This document shows, piece after piece, positions 1 to 6,465 of a stretch of DNA of 37,006 bases. A model generated the notes under the pieces. It made no database searches. It worked only from the letters and a program-made list of their open reading frames with translations, and was not told the DNA's origin. The DNA is from an uncultured Bacilli bacterium (GTDB lineage: Bacteria; Bacillota_I; Bacilli_A; RF39; UBA660). Each line of letters opens with the position of its first letter. The first letter of the stretch is position 1. The position numbers and the translations under genes were made by a program. The stretch lies in assembly GCA_947623995.1 (NCBI GenBank), contig CANQIN010000006.1, positions 1-37,006 on the forward strand, in the 5' to 3' direction.

Positions 1-25
1 TACTTTACAAAATTATAAATCATTC

Positions 26-54
26 TTGACTTATAATAATTTATCTTTTAAAAT
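26..54 (+). promoter_or_regulatory. sigma-A promoter for first pilin-like gene
   Basis: TTGACT at 26-31 and TAAAAT at 49-54 are separated by exactly 17 bp, so transcription would begin near base 61. This lies just ahead of the GAGG ribosome-binding site at 69-72. The first pilin-like gene therefore appears to head its own transcript. Confidence 0.6.
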
Positions 55-81
55 TAGATTATAGAAATGAGGTTTTTAAAT

Positions 82-474
82 ATGTCAAATTTATTAATAG
101 GAGCTGTTAATTTTTGTGCTAATACTGCAAATATATGGCAAATTGTTGGATATGTATTATTAGTATTTAAAATTGTTATTCCAATTATTTTAATTGTATT
201 TGGAATGTTGGATTTAGGAAAGGCTGTTGTCGGAAGCAAAGATGATGATATTAAAAAAGCTGTTAAACAACTTGCAATGCGTGCTGTTGCAGCTGTAGTT
301 ATATTCTTTATTCCAACATTAGTAAGTATGATTTTAGGTTTAGTATCTAATTTTCAAAATTCTGGAGCTAGAGAAGATTTTAATGTATGCCGTCGTTGTA
401 TAACTAATCCAAGTGATGATTGTCCTGAAGCACCTGATGCTTGGAATGGCGACTATTCTACTATAGATGAATAA
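82..474 (+). CDS. VirB2/TrbC-like pilin module protein 1
   Basis: Small membrane protein of about 130 residues, first of seven proteins in this locus sharing one module. The module has a Cys near the N-terminus, a hydrophobic segment (VFKIVIPIILIVFGMLDLG), a charged loop (GSKDDDIKKAVKQ), a second hydrophobic segment (AAVVIFFIPTLVSMIL) and a C-terminal C-x-x-C followed by another Cys (VCRRC...DDC). An ATG exists at 67, but the GAGG at 69-72 sits nine bases before the ATG at 82, so 82 is the better start. Unlike its paralogues it has no cleavable-looking signal peptide. Two TM helices with a basic loop fit VirB2/TrbC pilins; the family assignment is inference from architecture and from the VirB6, VirB3 and VirB4-like genes downstream. 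It is followed at once by a terminator, so it may be made in larger amount than the rest, as expected of a major subunit. Confidence 0.6.
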   Translation: MSNLLIGAVNFCANTANIWQIVGYVLLVFKIVIPIILIVFGMLDLGKAVVGSKDDDIKKAVKQLAMRAVAAVVIFFIPTLVSMILGLVSNFQNSGAREDFNVCRRCITNPSDDCPEAPDAWNGDYSTIDE

Positions 475-482
475 TGTAAACT

Positions 483-508
483 AGAAAGTAATTAAACTTT
501 CTTTTTTT
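483..508 (+). terminator. intrinsic terminator after pilin-like gene 1
   Basis: A seven-base stem, AGAAAGT (483-489) with ACTTTCT (496-502), closes a six-base loop and runs into a T tract to 508. It would end or attenuate transcription from the promoter at 26-54 just after the first pilin-like gene. Confidence 0.7.
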
Positions 509-517
509 ATGACTTAA

Positions 518-526
518 TGTTAAAAT
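518..526 (+). promoter_or_regulatory. possible extended -10 promoter
   Basis: TGTTAAAAT has the TGn extension followed by a -10-like hexamer, just after a terminator and ahead of the next gene. The -35 region is poor (TTTCTT), so support is weak. Confidence 0.3.
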
Positions 527-544
527 AATTAAAAAGGTGAAGAA

Positions 545-1996
545 ATGAAAAAGTTAAAATATTCGTTTTTTATTATATTATTAATTGCTTTTAGTTTTGT
601 TAATATCAAATCTATTAACGCTTTAAGTAAAAAAGAAGCTGTTAATAAAGTTAATAATTATATAGTAGGGGCTATAAAGGATAATACATGGAAAGTTAGC
701 AATTCAGAAACTGATAAAGATTTTTATGATATAGAAATCTTTATAGGTAATATTAATAACGATTCAAATTTAAAAGAAGCAATTAATGGTGTTGCATATC
801 TATCACCAACAGACCATGAATCTTATAAATCAACTGTTTTATTGTTTGGATGTAAAAATGCTGATAAATGTGATGATGAACATAATTTTGAATATAATAT
901 TCATTTTAGATTAAAAAATGATGATAGTGGTAATATTTTTCTTTATACAGATTATTTTGTTACAAAAGATGAGTACAATGGGATGAAAAAAGCTAAAAAA
1001 GTATTGTATACTATAACTACTAATCGAAAAGGTTTGGAAGGAAATATAGTAAAAGAAGGTAGTTATTCGCAAAGCGTAAATATAAATGAAGATGAGATAG
1101 ATAAAACTGAAGGTAGGAGTGGCAATCCTAAATTAATTAGTGAGAACGAAACTATTACTATTCCAGAAAAAGATGATAGTTTTTGGAATGATTCAGGATT
1201 AAATAAATGTTATTATATTAAATTTAATTTCAGCAAATTTAAATTTGCTAGATATATTATTGAAGATAAAAATGCTGCTGGAAGTAATATTTTTATAAAT
1301 AGTACTGATTTAGCTAAAAATATTGTTGAAGATTGTAAAGATGGTGGGGTTTTTGGGATATCTAAAGATAATGTGTATGCTATTTGCAATTCTTTTGGTA
1401 AAACATATACTTTTAAGTACAAAGATAGTACCGAATTAAATACATGCACTGATAAGCAAAAAAAAGATGCAGAAAGCCAAAATGGAGAAGGTACAACTAA
1501 GTTGTTAACAAAGGAAGAACAAGAACAAATAATTAAGGATAATAAAGAAAAATATAAGGAAGATAATGGTAATTGGGACCCCAATAAATTATGTGATAAT
1601 GGCAATTGCAATATAGATATAACTAAGTTTTGTAATGACCCTTATGTGGCACGTACTTTAAAATTTTTAGGATTATTATTAGCAATAGCAAAAGTTTTAG
1701 TTCCAGCTTTAATAATTGGTCTTGGCTTTGTTGATTTGGCTAAAATTGTGATATCTGGAAAAATGGATGAAGCTAAAAAACAAGGAATAAATATAATTAA
1801 AAGAGTAGTAATTGGAGTTGTAATTTTCCTTATTCCAACCATTTTAATAACAATATATAATGTAGCATATAGTATAGCTAATGATAGTGAAGAAACATTA
1901 AATGGAGAATTAAATGTTCCTACTAATTTTAAAAATTGTGTTGGATGTATATTAGATGCTAATAATAAAGAAGCTTGTGTTGTAAATTCAGATTAA
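545..1996 (+). CDS. exported protein with large N-terminal domain and C-terminal pilin-like module
   Basis: 483-residue exported membrane protein. Residues 1-26 form a signal peptide (MKKLKYSFFIILLIAFSF...INA). Residues about 30-330 are hydrophilic, predicted extracellular, with scattered Cys (GCKNADKC, KCYYIKF) and no domain I recognise. From about residue 345 to the end it repeats the module of its neighbours: Cys (ITKFCNDP), hydrophobic segment (VLVPALIIGLGFVDLAKIV), Lys-rich loop (GKMDEAKKQGINIIKR), second hydrophobic segment (VVIGVVIFLIPTILI), and a C-x-x-C tail (NCVGCIL...EAC). AAGGTGA at 533-539 supports the ATG. By position it could be a minor or tip subunit, or an adhesin presented on the apparatus; that role is inference. 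Confidence 0.6.
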   Translation: MKKLKYSFFIILLIAFSFVNIKSINALSKKEAVNKVNNYIVGAIKDNTWKVSNSETDKDFYDIEIFIGNINNDSNLKEAINGVAYLSPTDHESYKSTVLLFGCKNADKCDDEHNFEYNIHFRLKNDDSGNIFLYTDYFVTKDEYNGMKKAKKVLYTITTNRKGLEGNIVKEGSYSQSVNINEDEIDKTEGRSGNPKLISENETITIPEKDDSFWNDSGLNKCYYIKFNFSKFKFARYIIEDKNAAGSNIFINSTDLAKNIVEDCKDGGVFGISKDNVYAICNSFGKTYTFKYKDSTELNTCTDKQKKDAESQNGEGTTKLLTKEEQEQIIKDNKEKYKEDNGNWDPNKLCDNGNCNIDITKFCNDPYVARTLKFLGLLLAIAKVLVPALIIGLGFVDLAKIVISGKMDEAKKQGINIIKRVVIGVVIFLIPTILITIYNVAYSIANDSEETLNGELNVPTNFKNCVGCILDANNKEACVVNSD

Positions 1997-2012
1997 GAAA
2001 GAAGTGAGTTTG

Positions 2013-2606
2013 ATGAAAATTGATTCAGTTGAATTACAGAAAATTGCGGTTAGACAAAGCCAATATCCTGAGAATAATAAACCTGAATTTTTGTTAGTTG
2101 GAAGAAGTAATGTTGGTAAATCTAGTTTTATAAATGCTGTAATAGGCCGTAAAAATTATGCTAGGACATCAAGTAAACCTGGTAAAACCCAAACGTTAAA
2201 TTTTTATTTAATTAATAATGAATTTTATTTAATAGATGTTCCAGGTTATGGATATGCTAATGTTTCAAAAGAAGTAAATAAGAAAATGGGATTGATGATT
2301 GAAGAATACATTAAAAGTAGAGGTAATTTAAGTCATGTATTTTTACTTATTGATTATCGTCATAAACCAACTGAAGATGATATCTTAATGTATAATTATT
2401 TACAATATTATAATTTAGATACAACGGTTATTGCTACTAAATATGATAAAGTAGGAGCCTCTTCTAGGATCAGTCAAGATAAGTTAATAAATGAAACATT
2501 AAAAATAGATGAATTTATTCATTTTTCATCTACTACTAAAAAAGGAAGAGAAGAAATATATAAAATTATTTTAAAAATTTTGGGAAAAAGTGACAAAGAA
2601 GAGTAA
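2013..2606 (+). CDS. engB: ribosome biogenesis GTP-binding protein YsxC/EngB
   Basis: TRAFAC-class GTPase of about 197 residues required in Bacilli for late assembly of the 50S ribosomal subunit; cytoplasmic. The G1 P-loop is GRSNVGKS near residue 30, followed by the family signature ARTSSKPGKTQTLNFY (G2), DVPGYGYA (G3), TKYDK (G4) and a Ser-rich G5. Length is normal for the family. A GTG at 2004 is in frame, but the start MKIDSVELQ at ATG 2013 matches the usual YsxC N-terminus better. It begins only 16 bases after the stop of the preceding secretion-like gene, and more pilin-like genes follow, so this housekeeping gene is embedded in the type IV secretion-like locus. Transcripts serving the secretion genes probably also serve it. 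Confidence 0.93.
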   Translation: MKIDSVELQKIAVRQSQYPENNKPEFLLVGRSNVGKSSFINAVIGRKNYARTSSKPGKTQTLNFYLINNEFYLIDVPGYGYANVSKEVNKKMGLMIEEYIKSRGNLSHVFLLIDYRHKPTEDDILMYNYLQYYNLDTTVIATKYDKVGASSRISQDKLINETLKIDEFIHFSSTTKKGREEIYKIILKILGKSDKEE

Positions 2607-2632
2607 AATATAGAGATTTTTATTTTAGGGTA

Positions 2633-2641
2633 TGGTATAAT
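2633..2641 (+). promoter_or_regulatory. extended -10 promoter for the pilin-like cluster
   Basis: TGGTATAAT is a perfect TATAAT -10 with a TGn extension, placed 25 bases before the GTG start of the next gene. No good -35 is seen at the right distance, which extended -10 promoters tolerate. Confidence 0.5.
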
Positions 2642-2665
2642 TTAGAAGAGTAGGAGCGTGATAAG

Positions 2666-3253
2666 GTGAAAAAAATACTGTTATTACTATTTTTATTTTT
2701 TTTAATTCCGACTGTTTATGCTTCTAGTTCTATTAAGTATTTACTTGAAAATAATCAAATTGAAATTATTAATTCAAATTCTAATGAAATAATAAAAATG
2801 GTAAAATCTAATAATAAAAAAAATACTAATAATGATTCTAATGATATCTCACCAACTGATTGGGGTAAAGTTGAAGATACAGATTTAGAAACCATTTGTA
2901 GTAAGCCAGAGCTTAGAAAACCATTAAAATTTATTGGCACGATAATATCAATTCTTAAAATTGCAATACCAATTTTAATTATAATATTTGGTATTATTGA
3001 CTTATTTAAAGCAATTCCTAATTCTAAAGATGACCGAATAATGGTTGCAATTAAGTCTATTGGTGTGAGATTTATTGCTGGTGTATTTATTTTCTTTATT
3101 CCGGGAATTATCCAGTTAATACTTGACTGGGTAAATGAATGGAGTAATTATCAGAATACTTGGTGTTGTTGTACTCAATGTATTTTAGATTCTGGAAAGT
3201 GTGATGTCAATTCATGTAGTAGTGATTCATGTAAAATAGGAGGTATGAATTAA
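2666..3253 (+). CDS. VirB2/TrbC-like pilin module protein 2
   Basis: 195-residue exported membrane protein. Signal peptide residues 1-19 (MKKILLLLFLFFLIPTVYA), then an Asn/Ser-rich hydrophilic stretch to about residue 75, then the shared module: Cys (TICSKPEL), hydrophobic segment (LKIAIPILIIIFGIIDLFKA), loop (NSKDDRIMVAIKS), second hydrophobic segment (FIAGVFIFFIPGIIQLIL), and a Cys-rich tail. The tail has eight Cys (WCCCTQCILDSGKC then CDVNS-type repeats), more than any paralogue. Start is GTG with TAGGAG nine bases upstream. Its stop shares a base with the next start (TAATG). It is most like the 3253 product in the membrane segments, so recent duplication is likely. Function as a pilus or channel subunit is inferred from context. 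Confidence 0.6.
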   Translation: MKKILLLLFLFFLIPTVYASSSIKYLLENNQIEIINSNSNEIIKMVKSNNKKNTNNDSNDISPTDWGKVEDTDLETICSKPELRKPLKFIGTIISILKIAIPILIIIFGIIDLFKAIPNSKDDRIMVAIKSIGVRFIAGVFIFFIPGIIQLILDWVNEWSNYQNTWCCCTQCILDSGKCDVNSCSSDSCKIGGMN

Positions 3254-3738
3254 TGAAAAAATATTTAGTATTATTAATAACTATAATATGTTTTGTAGGA
3301 ATTAAAAATGTTTATGCAGAAAATGCAAATTATAATATGAGAGTAAATATTGCTAACATTAAAGGTGAATATATTAAATTAGATGATGAAAATGAAGAAG
3401 TAAAATCAGCAATTAGTAATAAAAATCCATGTGTTAAATTGAAATCACCATTAAAATTTATTGGTTATATTTTACTTATTGTTAAAATTGTTATTCCTTT
3501 ATTATTAATTATTTTTGGTATTATTGATTTATTTAAAGCTGTTACGGGAGGCAAAGATGGAGAAGTAACTAAGTCTTTAAAAACTTTTGTATTTAGGCTT
3601 ATTGCAGGAGTTGCTATCTTCTTTATTCCAACAATTATTAGCTTTGTCTTTACATTGGTTGATGGATTTGATGACGTTGAATCTGAATATGAGTTATGTC
3701 AAAAATGTATTTTGAATGTAAGCAGTTGTGATAAGTGA
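3253..3738 (+). CDS. VirB2/TrbC-like pilin module protein 3
   Basis: 161-residue exported membrane protein with signal peptide 1-22 (MKKYLVLLITIICFVGIKNVYA), a hydrophilic N-terminal stretch of about 45 residues, and the shared module: Cys (NPCVKLKS), hydrophobic segment (VKIVIPLLLIIFGIIDLFKA), loop (TGGKDGEVTKSLKTF), second hydrophobic segment (LIAGVAIFFIPTIISFVF), tail LCQKCILNVSSC. A full AGGAGG lies nine bases before the ATG, and the start overlaps the preceding stop by one base, so it is translationally coupled to pilin-like gene 2. Its TGA stop is the first base triplet of a strong terminator, which confirms that TGA terminates in this organism. Confidence 0.62.
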   Translation: MKKYLVLLITIICFVGIKNVYAENANYNMRVNIANIKGEYIKLDDENEEVKSAISNKNPCVKLKSPLKFIGYILLIVKIVIPLLLIIFGIIDLFKAVTGGKDGEVTKSLKTFVFRLIAGVAIFFIPTIISFVFTLVDGFDDVESEYELCQKCILNVSSCDK

Positions 3739-3765
3739 AAACATAATTGTTTTCATTTTTTTTTT
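3736..3765 (+). terminator. intrinsic terminator overlapping a stop codon
   Basis: Perfect eight-base stem TGAAAACA (3736-3743) with TGTTTTCA (3748-3755), four-base loop, and a ten-base T tract. The stem starts in the TGA stop codon of the preceding gene. It divides the pilin-like array into separate transcripts. Confidence 0.8.
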
Positions 3766-3775
3766 ATGTTATACT

Positions 3776-3784
3776 TGCTATGTT
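3776..3784 (+). promoter_or_regulatory. possible extended -10 promoter
   Basis: TGCTATGTT fits an extended -10 and follows a terminator directly, ahead of the AAGGGTG site and ATG at 3799. The -35 would fall within the terminator T tract, so support is weak. Confidence 0.3.
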
Positions 3785-3798
3785 AAGGGTGTTAATTT

Positions 3799-4194
3799 AT
3801 GAAGAAAAAACAGATTTTTATATTATTGATATTATTAATTATTTTTTATACTAATCCTGTTTTAGCAGATAATTATACTAAAAGTTACTGCACGGGATTA
3901 AAAAGTACTTTAAGAATTGTTGGAGAAATTATTAATGTTATTAGAATTGTTGTACCTTTAATAATTATTGGCTTGGCATTTGCTGATTTATTTAAAACAG
4001 TAACAGCTGGTAAAGATGATTATATTTTTAAATCAATAAAATCAATTGCAACTAGATTAATTTTAGGCGTATTGATTTTCTTTATTCCAGCTATTTTAGA
4101 GTTTGGATTTAGTTTGGTAGATGAATGGACTGATTATGAAACTAATTATCATGAATGTGTAACTTGTGTATTGAATGTTAAAGAATGCCGTTAG
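3799..4194 (+). CDS. VirB2/TrbC-like pilin module protein 4
   Basis: 131-residue exported membrane protein and the most compact signal-peptide version of the module. Signal peptide 1-23 (KKKQIFILLILLIIFY...VLA), Cys within a few residues of the predicted mature N-terminus (KSYCTGLKS), hydrophobic segment (IVVPLIIIGLAFADLFKT), loop (AGKDDYIFKSIKS), second segment (LILGVLIFFIPAILEFGF), tail ECVTCVLNVKEC. Size after cleavage (about 108 residues) is typical of VirB2-type pilins. Preceded by AAGGGTG. The 3' end runs into the ribosome-binding site of the amidase-fusion gene (TTAGGAGT spans its stop codon), implying coupled translation. Confidence 0.62.
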   Translation: MKKKQIFILLILLIIFYTNPVLADNYTKSYCTGLKSTLRIVGEIINVIRIVVPLIIIGLAFADLFKTVTAGKDDYIFKSIKSIATRLILGVLIFFIPAILEFGFSLVDEWTDYETNYHECVTCVLNVKECR

Positions 4195-4207
4195 GAGTGT
4201 GGCAAAA

Positions 4208-5416
4208 TTGCAAGGACCAATTTTTGTTAAATTTTTTAGATGGGTTATTTTTGTATTCATTATTGGATGCTTTTCTTTTTTTAGTTTAAAACTTGTTTTG
4301 GCAATTAATAATTCGACTGCAAAAGATAATGAAAAAAGAATTTTATTGGAAGCTGCTCATGGCTCTGGATATATGCCTAATGGTAATGATGAATGTAATC
4401 ATGCCAGTAATACTATTGATGGAATAACATATTATGAAAATTTAGAATCTCGAATTATGATTAATAAAATAGCTGGATATTTAAAGACGGCAAATATTCC
4501 ATATGAAATAAGTAATGAAATTGTTGGCGACGAATATTTTGCTAATAGTAGTTGGCAAAGAAATGATTGCAACCCAATAGGTGATAAATGTTGTGGTTTT
4601 AGACAAGGAACTATTGGTAATTACAGCCCTCTATTATATAGTCATATTGATTCCGTTGGTGCAGACAAATATTTGTTTGCTTTAGAACTTCATTTTAATG
4701 ATTACCAAGAAAATAATATACCAAATGAAAGTGTTGTGTTGGTTAAAGATGTAAAAGAACCTTTTACTACTAATGGCAAAAAAATTACAGATGCAGTTGA
4801 TAAAATAATAGGTACAAGTGGTTCAAAAGTTGCAAATGACTATCAATATTTAAATACAAATTTAGAAACATTTAATAATTTATATGTTAAAAGAAATATA
4901 CCAGTGTATTATTTAGAAACTTTTTCTATGAATAATAATAAGCAATTAGAAAAATATCTTAGTAAAAAAGAAGAATTAGCTAAAGAAATAGCTCAAGCAT
5001 TAATTGAGATATCTGGAAATGAAATAAATTTAGATGCCGAGGAAGATGAATTTACTGTTGGTAGAAAAAGTGATCCTTTTAAAAATTATTCCTTAATAGT
5101 TAATAATAATGATTTTAATTGTAAAGCTATACTAGTTGATATTAATACTGGTGAACTAAATAATTTAGGAAAATTATTGCAAGATATTTTTACAATAATT
5201 AAAATTATGGGACCTGTATTAGCTATTTGTCTTTCTATTATTGACTTTATTAAGGCATTATCTTCTAATGAACCTAGTAAAGAACAAAAAAATGCTTTAA
5301 AAAGAACAGTTATAAGATTAGTAATTGCAATTATTTTGCTGTTTTTGCCTTACTTACTAGATTTATTATTTCATTCATTTGGTTTATATGATATTAGCCG
5401 ATGTGGGATAGAATAG
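4208..5416 (+). CDS. membrane N-acetylmuramoyl-L-alanine amidase fused to a pilin-like module
   Basis: About 402 residues. An N-terminal signal anchor (residues 5-33) is followed by an Amidase_3-type zinc amidase domain, about 43-270, that should cleave the lactyl-alanine bond of peptidoglycan outside the membrane. The four expected metal/catalytic residues are visible: His in EAAHGSG (51), Glu in TYYENLE (about 77-80), His in LELHFND (162) and Glu in YYLETFS (237). The C-terminal 100 residues carry a pilin-like module (Cys at FNCKAI; IMGPVLAICLSIIDFIKAL; Lys-rich loop; VIAIILLFLPYLLDLLF) ending GLYDISRCGIE. An ATG at 4175 is in frame but has no ribosome-binding site and overlaps the preceding gene; the TTG at 4208 has GGAG nine bases upstream. 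It likely opens the wall for the apparatus, as VirB1-type enzymes do (inference). Confidence 0.75.
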   Translation: MQGPIFVKFFRWVIFVFIIGCFSFFSLKLVLAINNSTAKDNEKRILLEAAHGSGYMPNGNDECNHASNTIDGITYYENLESRIMINKIAGYLKTANIPYEISNEIVGDEYFANSSWQRNDCNPIGDKCCGFRQGTIGNYSPLLYSHIDSVGADKYLFALELHFNDYQENNIPNESVVLVKDVKEPFTTNGKKITDAVDKIIGTSGSKVANDYQYLNTNLETFNNLYVKRNIPVYYLETFSMNNNKQLEKYLSKKEELAKEIAQALIEISGNEINLDAEEDEFTVGRKSDPFKNYSLIVNNNDFNCKAILVDINTGELNNLGKLLQDIFTIIKIMGPVLAICLSIIDFIKALSSNEPSKEQKNALKRTVIRLVIAIILLFLPYLLDLLFHSFGLYDISRCGIE

Positions 5417-5428
5417 AGGTTTAAAGTA

Positions 5429-6406
5429 ATGAAAAAAATATTATATTTTATGGTTTTATTCTTATTATTTCCAATGATAACTTTTGCTTATAATCTTAAT
5501 ACTGAAGGTATGAATAAAGAAATTGCTAATTTAATAGAAGAATTAGAAATAGATTGGCCAAGTGGATTAGATGAAGGCAGATTAGAAATAATAAGACAAG
5601 CAGGATTAATGATTAATAAAGGAACTACTTATGGAGGTCATACTGGTATATGTTATACTAATAAACCACCAAGTTTAGATTGCTCAGCTTATGTTTCTTT
5701 AGTTTTTCATCGTGCTGGAGTAACAGAAGTTGGGTGTGATTGGACTACCGCTGGATTTACTGGTTCTAGTTCATTTGAAAATATTAATGAATCAGATTTA
5801 AGACCAGGTGATATTGGCTTAAATAATGATACTCAAGCAACGGGTAATGCTAATCATGTTGGAATATATGTTGGAAAAAGAAATGGAAATAATATTTGGT
5901 TTCATAGTTCTAATTATAATGGAGTATCAGGACCACAAGTAAGAGAAGGTAACAATAATTTTGCCGTTTTTAAAAGATATAATAAATGGAATGAAGTGCA
6001 TGTTAGTAGCTCTAGTTCTAATTCTGGTATTGGTGGTGAATTAGGGGGCAGATTAGATGATCCATATGTCAATATGTCTTTAAATACTTCAAATGATTTT
6101 AATTGTGAAAATATATTTTATACAATGAATAGTGATGGTTCAAAAAGTGAAAAAACTTTAAAAGTAATATTAGATTGGTTATTTAATGCAATTACTTTTG
6201 TAGCACCTATTATTGCAATTATTTTAACAATTATTGATTATATAAAAATTATATCTAATAATAGTTCAGATGGATTAAAAAAAGCTAATATTAGAATGAT
6301 AAAAAGAATGGCTATTGCTATTTTAATTGTATTTTTACCATTTTTATTAGAATTTTTATTTAATATTTTTGGACTTTATGATTTAAGTAATTGTGGTATT
6401 TCATAA
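5429..6406 (+). CDS. exported NlpC/P60 peptidoglycan endopeptidase fused to a pilin-like module
   Basis: 325 residues. Signal peptide 1-20; NlpC/P60 (CHAP-like fold) cysteine peptidase domain about 55-185 with catalytic Cys85 in SLDCSAYVS, His143 in NHVGIYVG and a third polar residue His159 in WFHSSN; RPGDIG precedes the His motif as is usual. A Ser/Gly linker (190-208) leads to a C-terminal module with Cys226 (FNCENIF), two hydrophobic segments (ITFVAPIIAIILTIIDYI; AIAILIVFLPFLLEFLF), a basic loop and the ending GLYDLSNCGIS. The ending is nearly the same as in the preceding amidase fusion, so the two form a subfamily with one tail Cys rather than C-x-x-C. GAGG lies ten bases before the ATG, 12 bases after the upstream stop. 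The pair covers two peptidoglycan bonds, much as the bifunctional wall hydrolases of Gram-positive conjugation systems do. Confidence 0.78.
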   Translation: MKKILYFMVLFLLFPMITFAYNLNTEGMNKEIANLIEELEIDWPSGLDEGRLEIIRQAGLMINKGTTYGGHTGICYTNKPPSLDCSAYVSLVFHRAGVTEVGCDWTTAGFTGSSSFENINESDLRPGDIGLNNDTQATGNANHVGIYVGKRNGNNIWFHSSNYNGVSGPQVREGNNNFAVFKRYNKWNEVHVSSSSSNSGIGGELGGRLDDPYVNMSLNTSNDFNCENIFYTMNSDGSKSEKTLKVILDWLFNAITFVAPIIAIILTIIDYIKIISNNSSDGLKKANIRMIKRMAIAILIVFLPFLLEFLFNIFGLYDLSNCGIS

Positions 6407-6419
6407 ATTATTGTATAAT
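6391..6419 (+). promoter_or_regulatory. promoter for the VirB6/VirB3/VirB4-like genes
   Basis: TTGTGG (6391-6396) and TATAAT (6414-6419) are 17 bp apart, overlapping the end of the NlpC/P60 gene. Transcription would start about 40 bases ahead of the VirB6-like ATG. Confidence 0.5.
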
Positions 6420-6465
6420 GTTGTGTGTAGAAGATTAATTTTAAATAGATTGGAGGTTTTAGCTT

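Noticed and set aside
1213-1611. Minus-strand open frames such as this one and those at 8194-8412, 19143-19379 and 33557-33742
   Set aside because: Each lies opposite a well-supported gene, has low-complexity translation and lacks a ribosome-binding site; they are shadows of AT-rich coding sequence.
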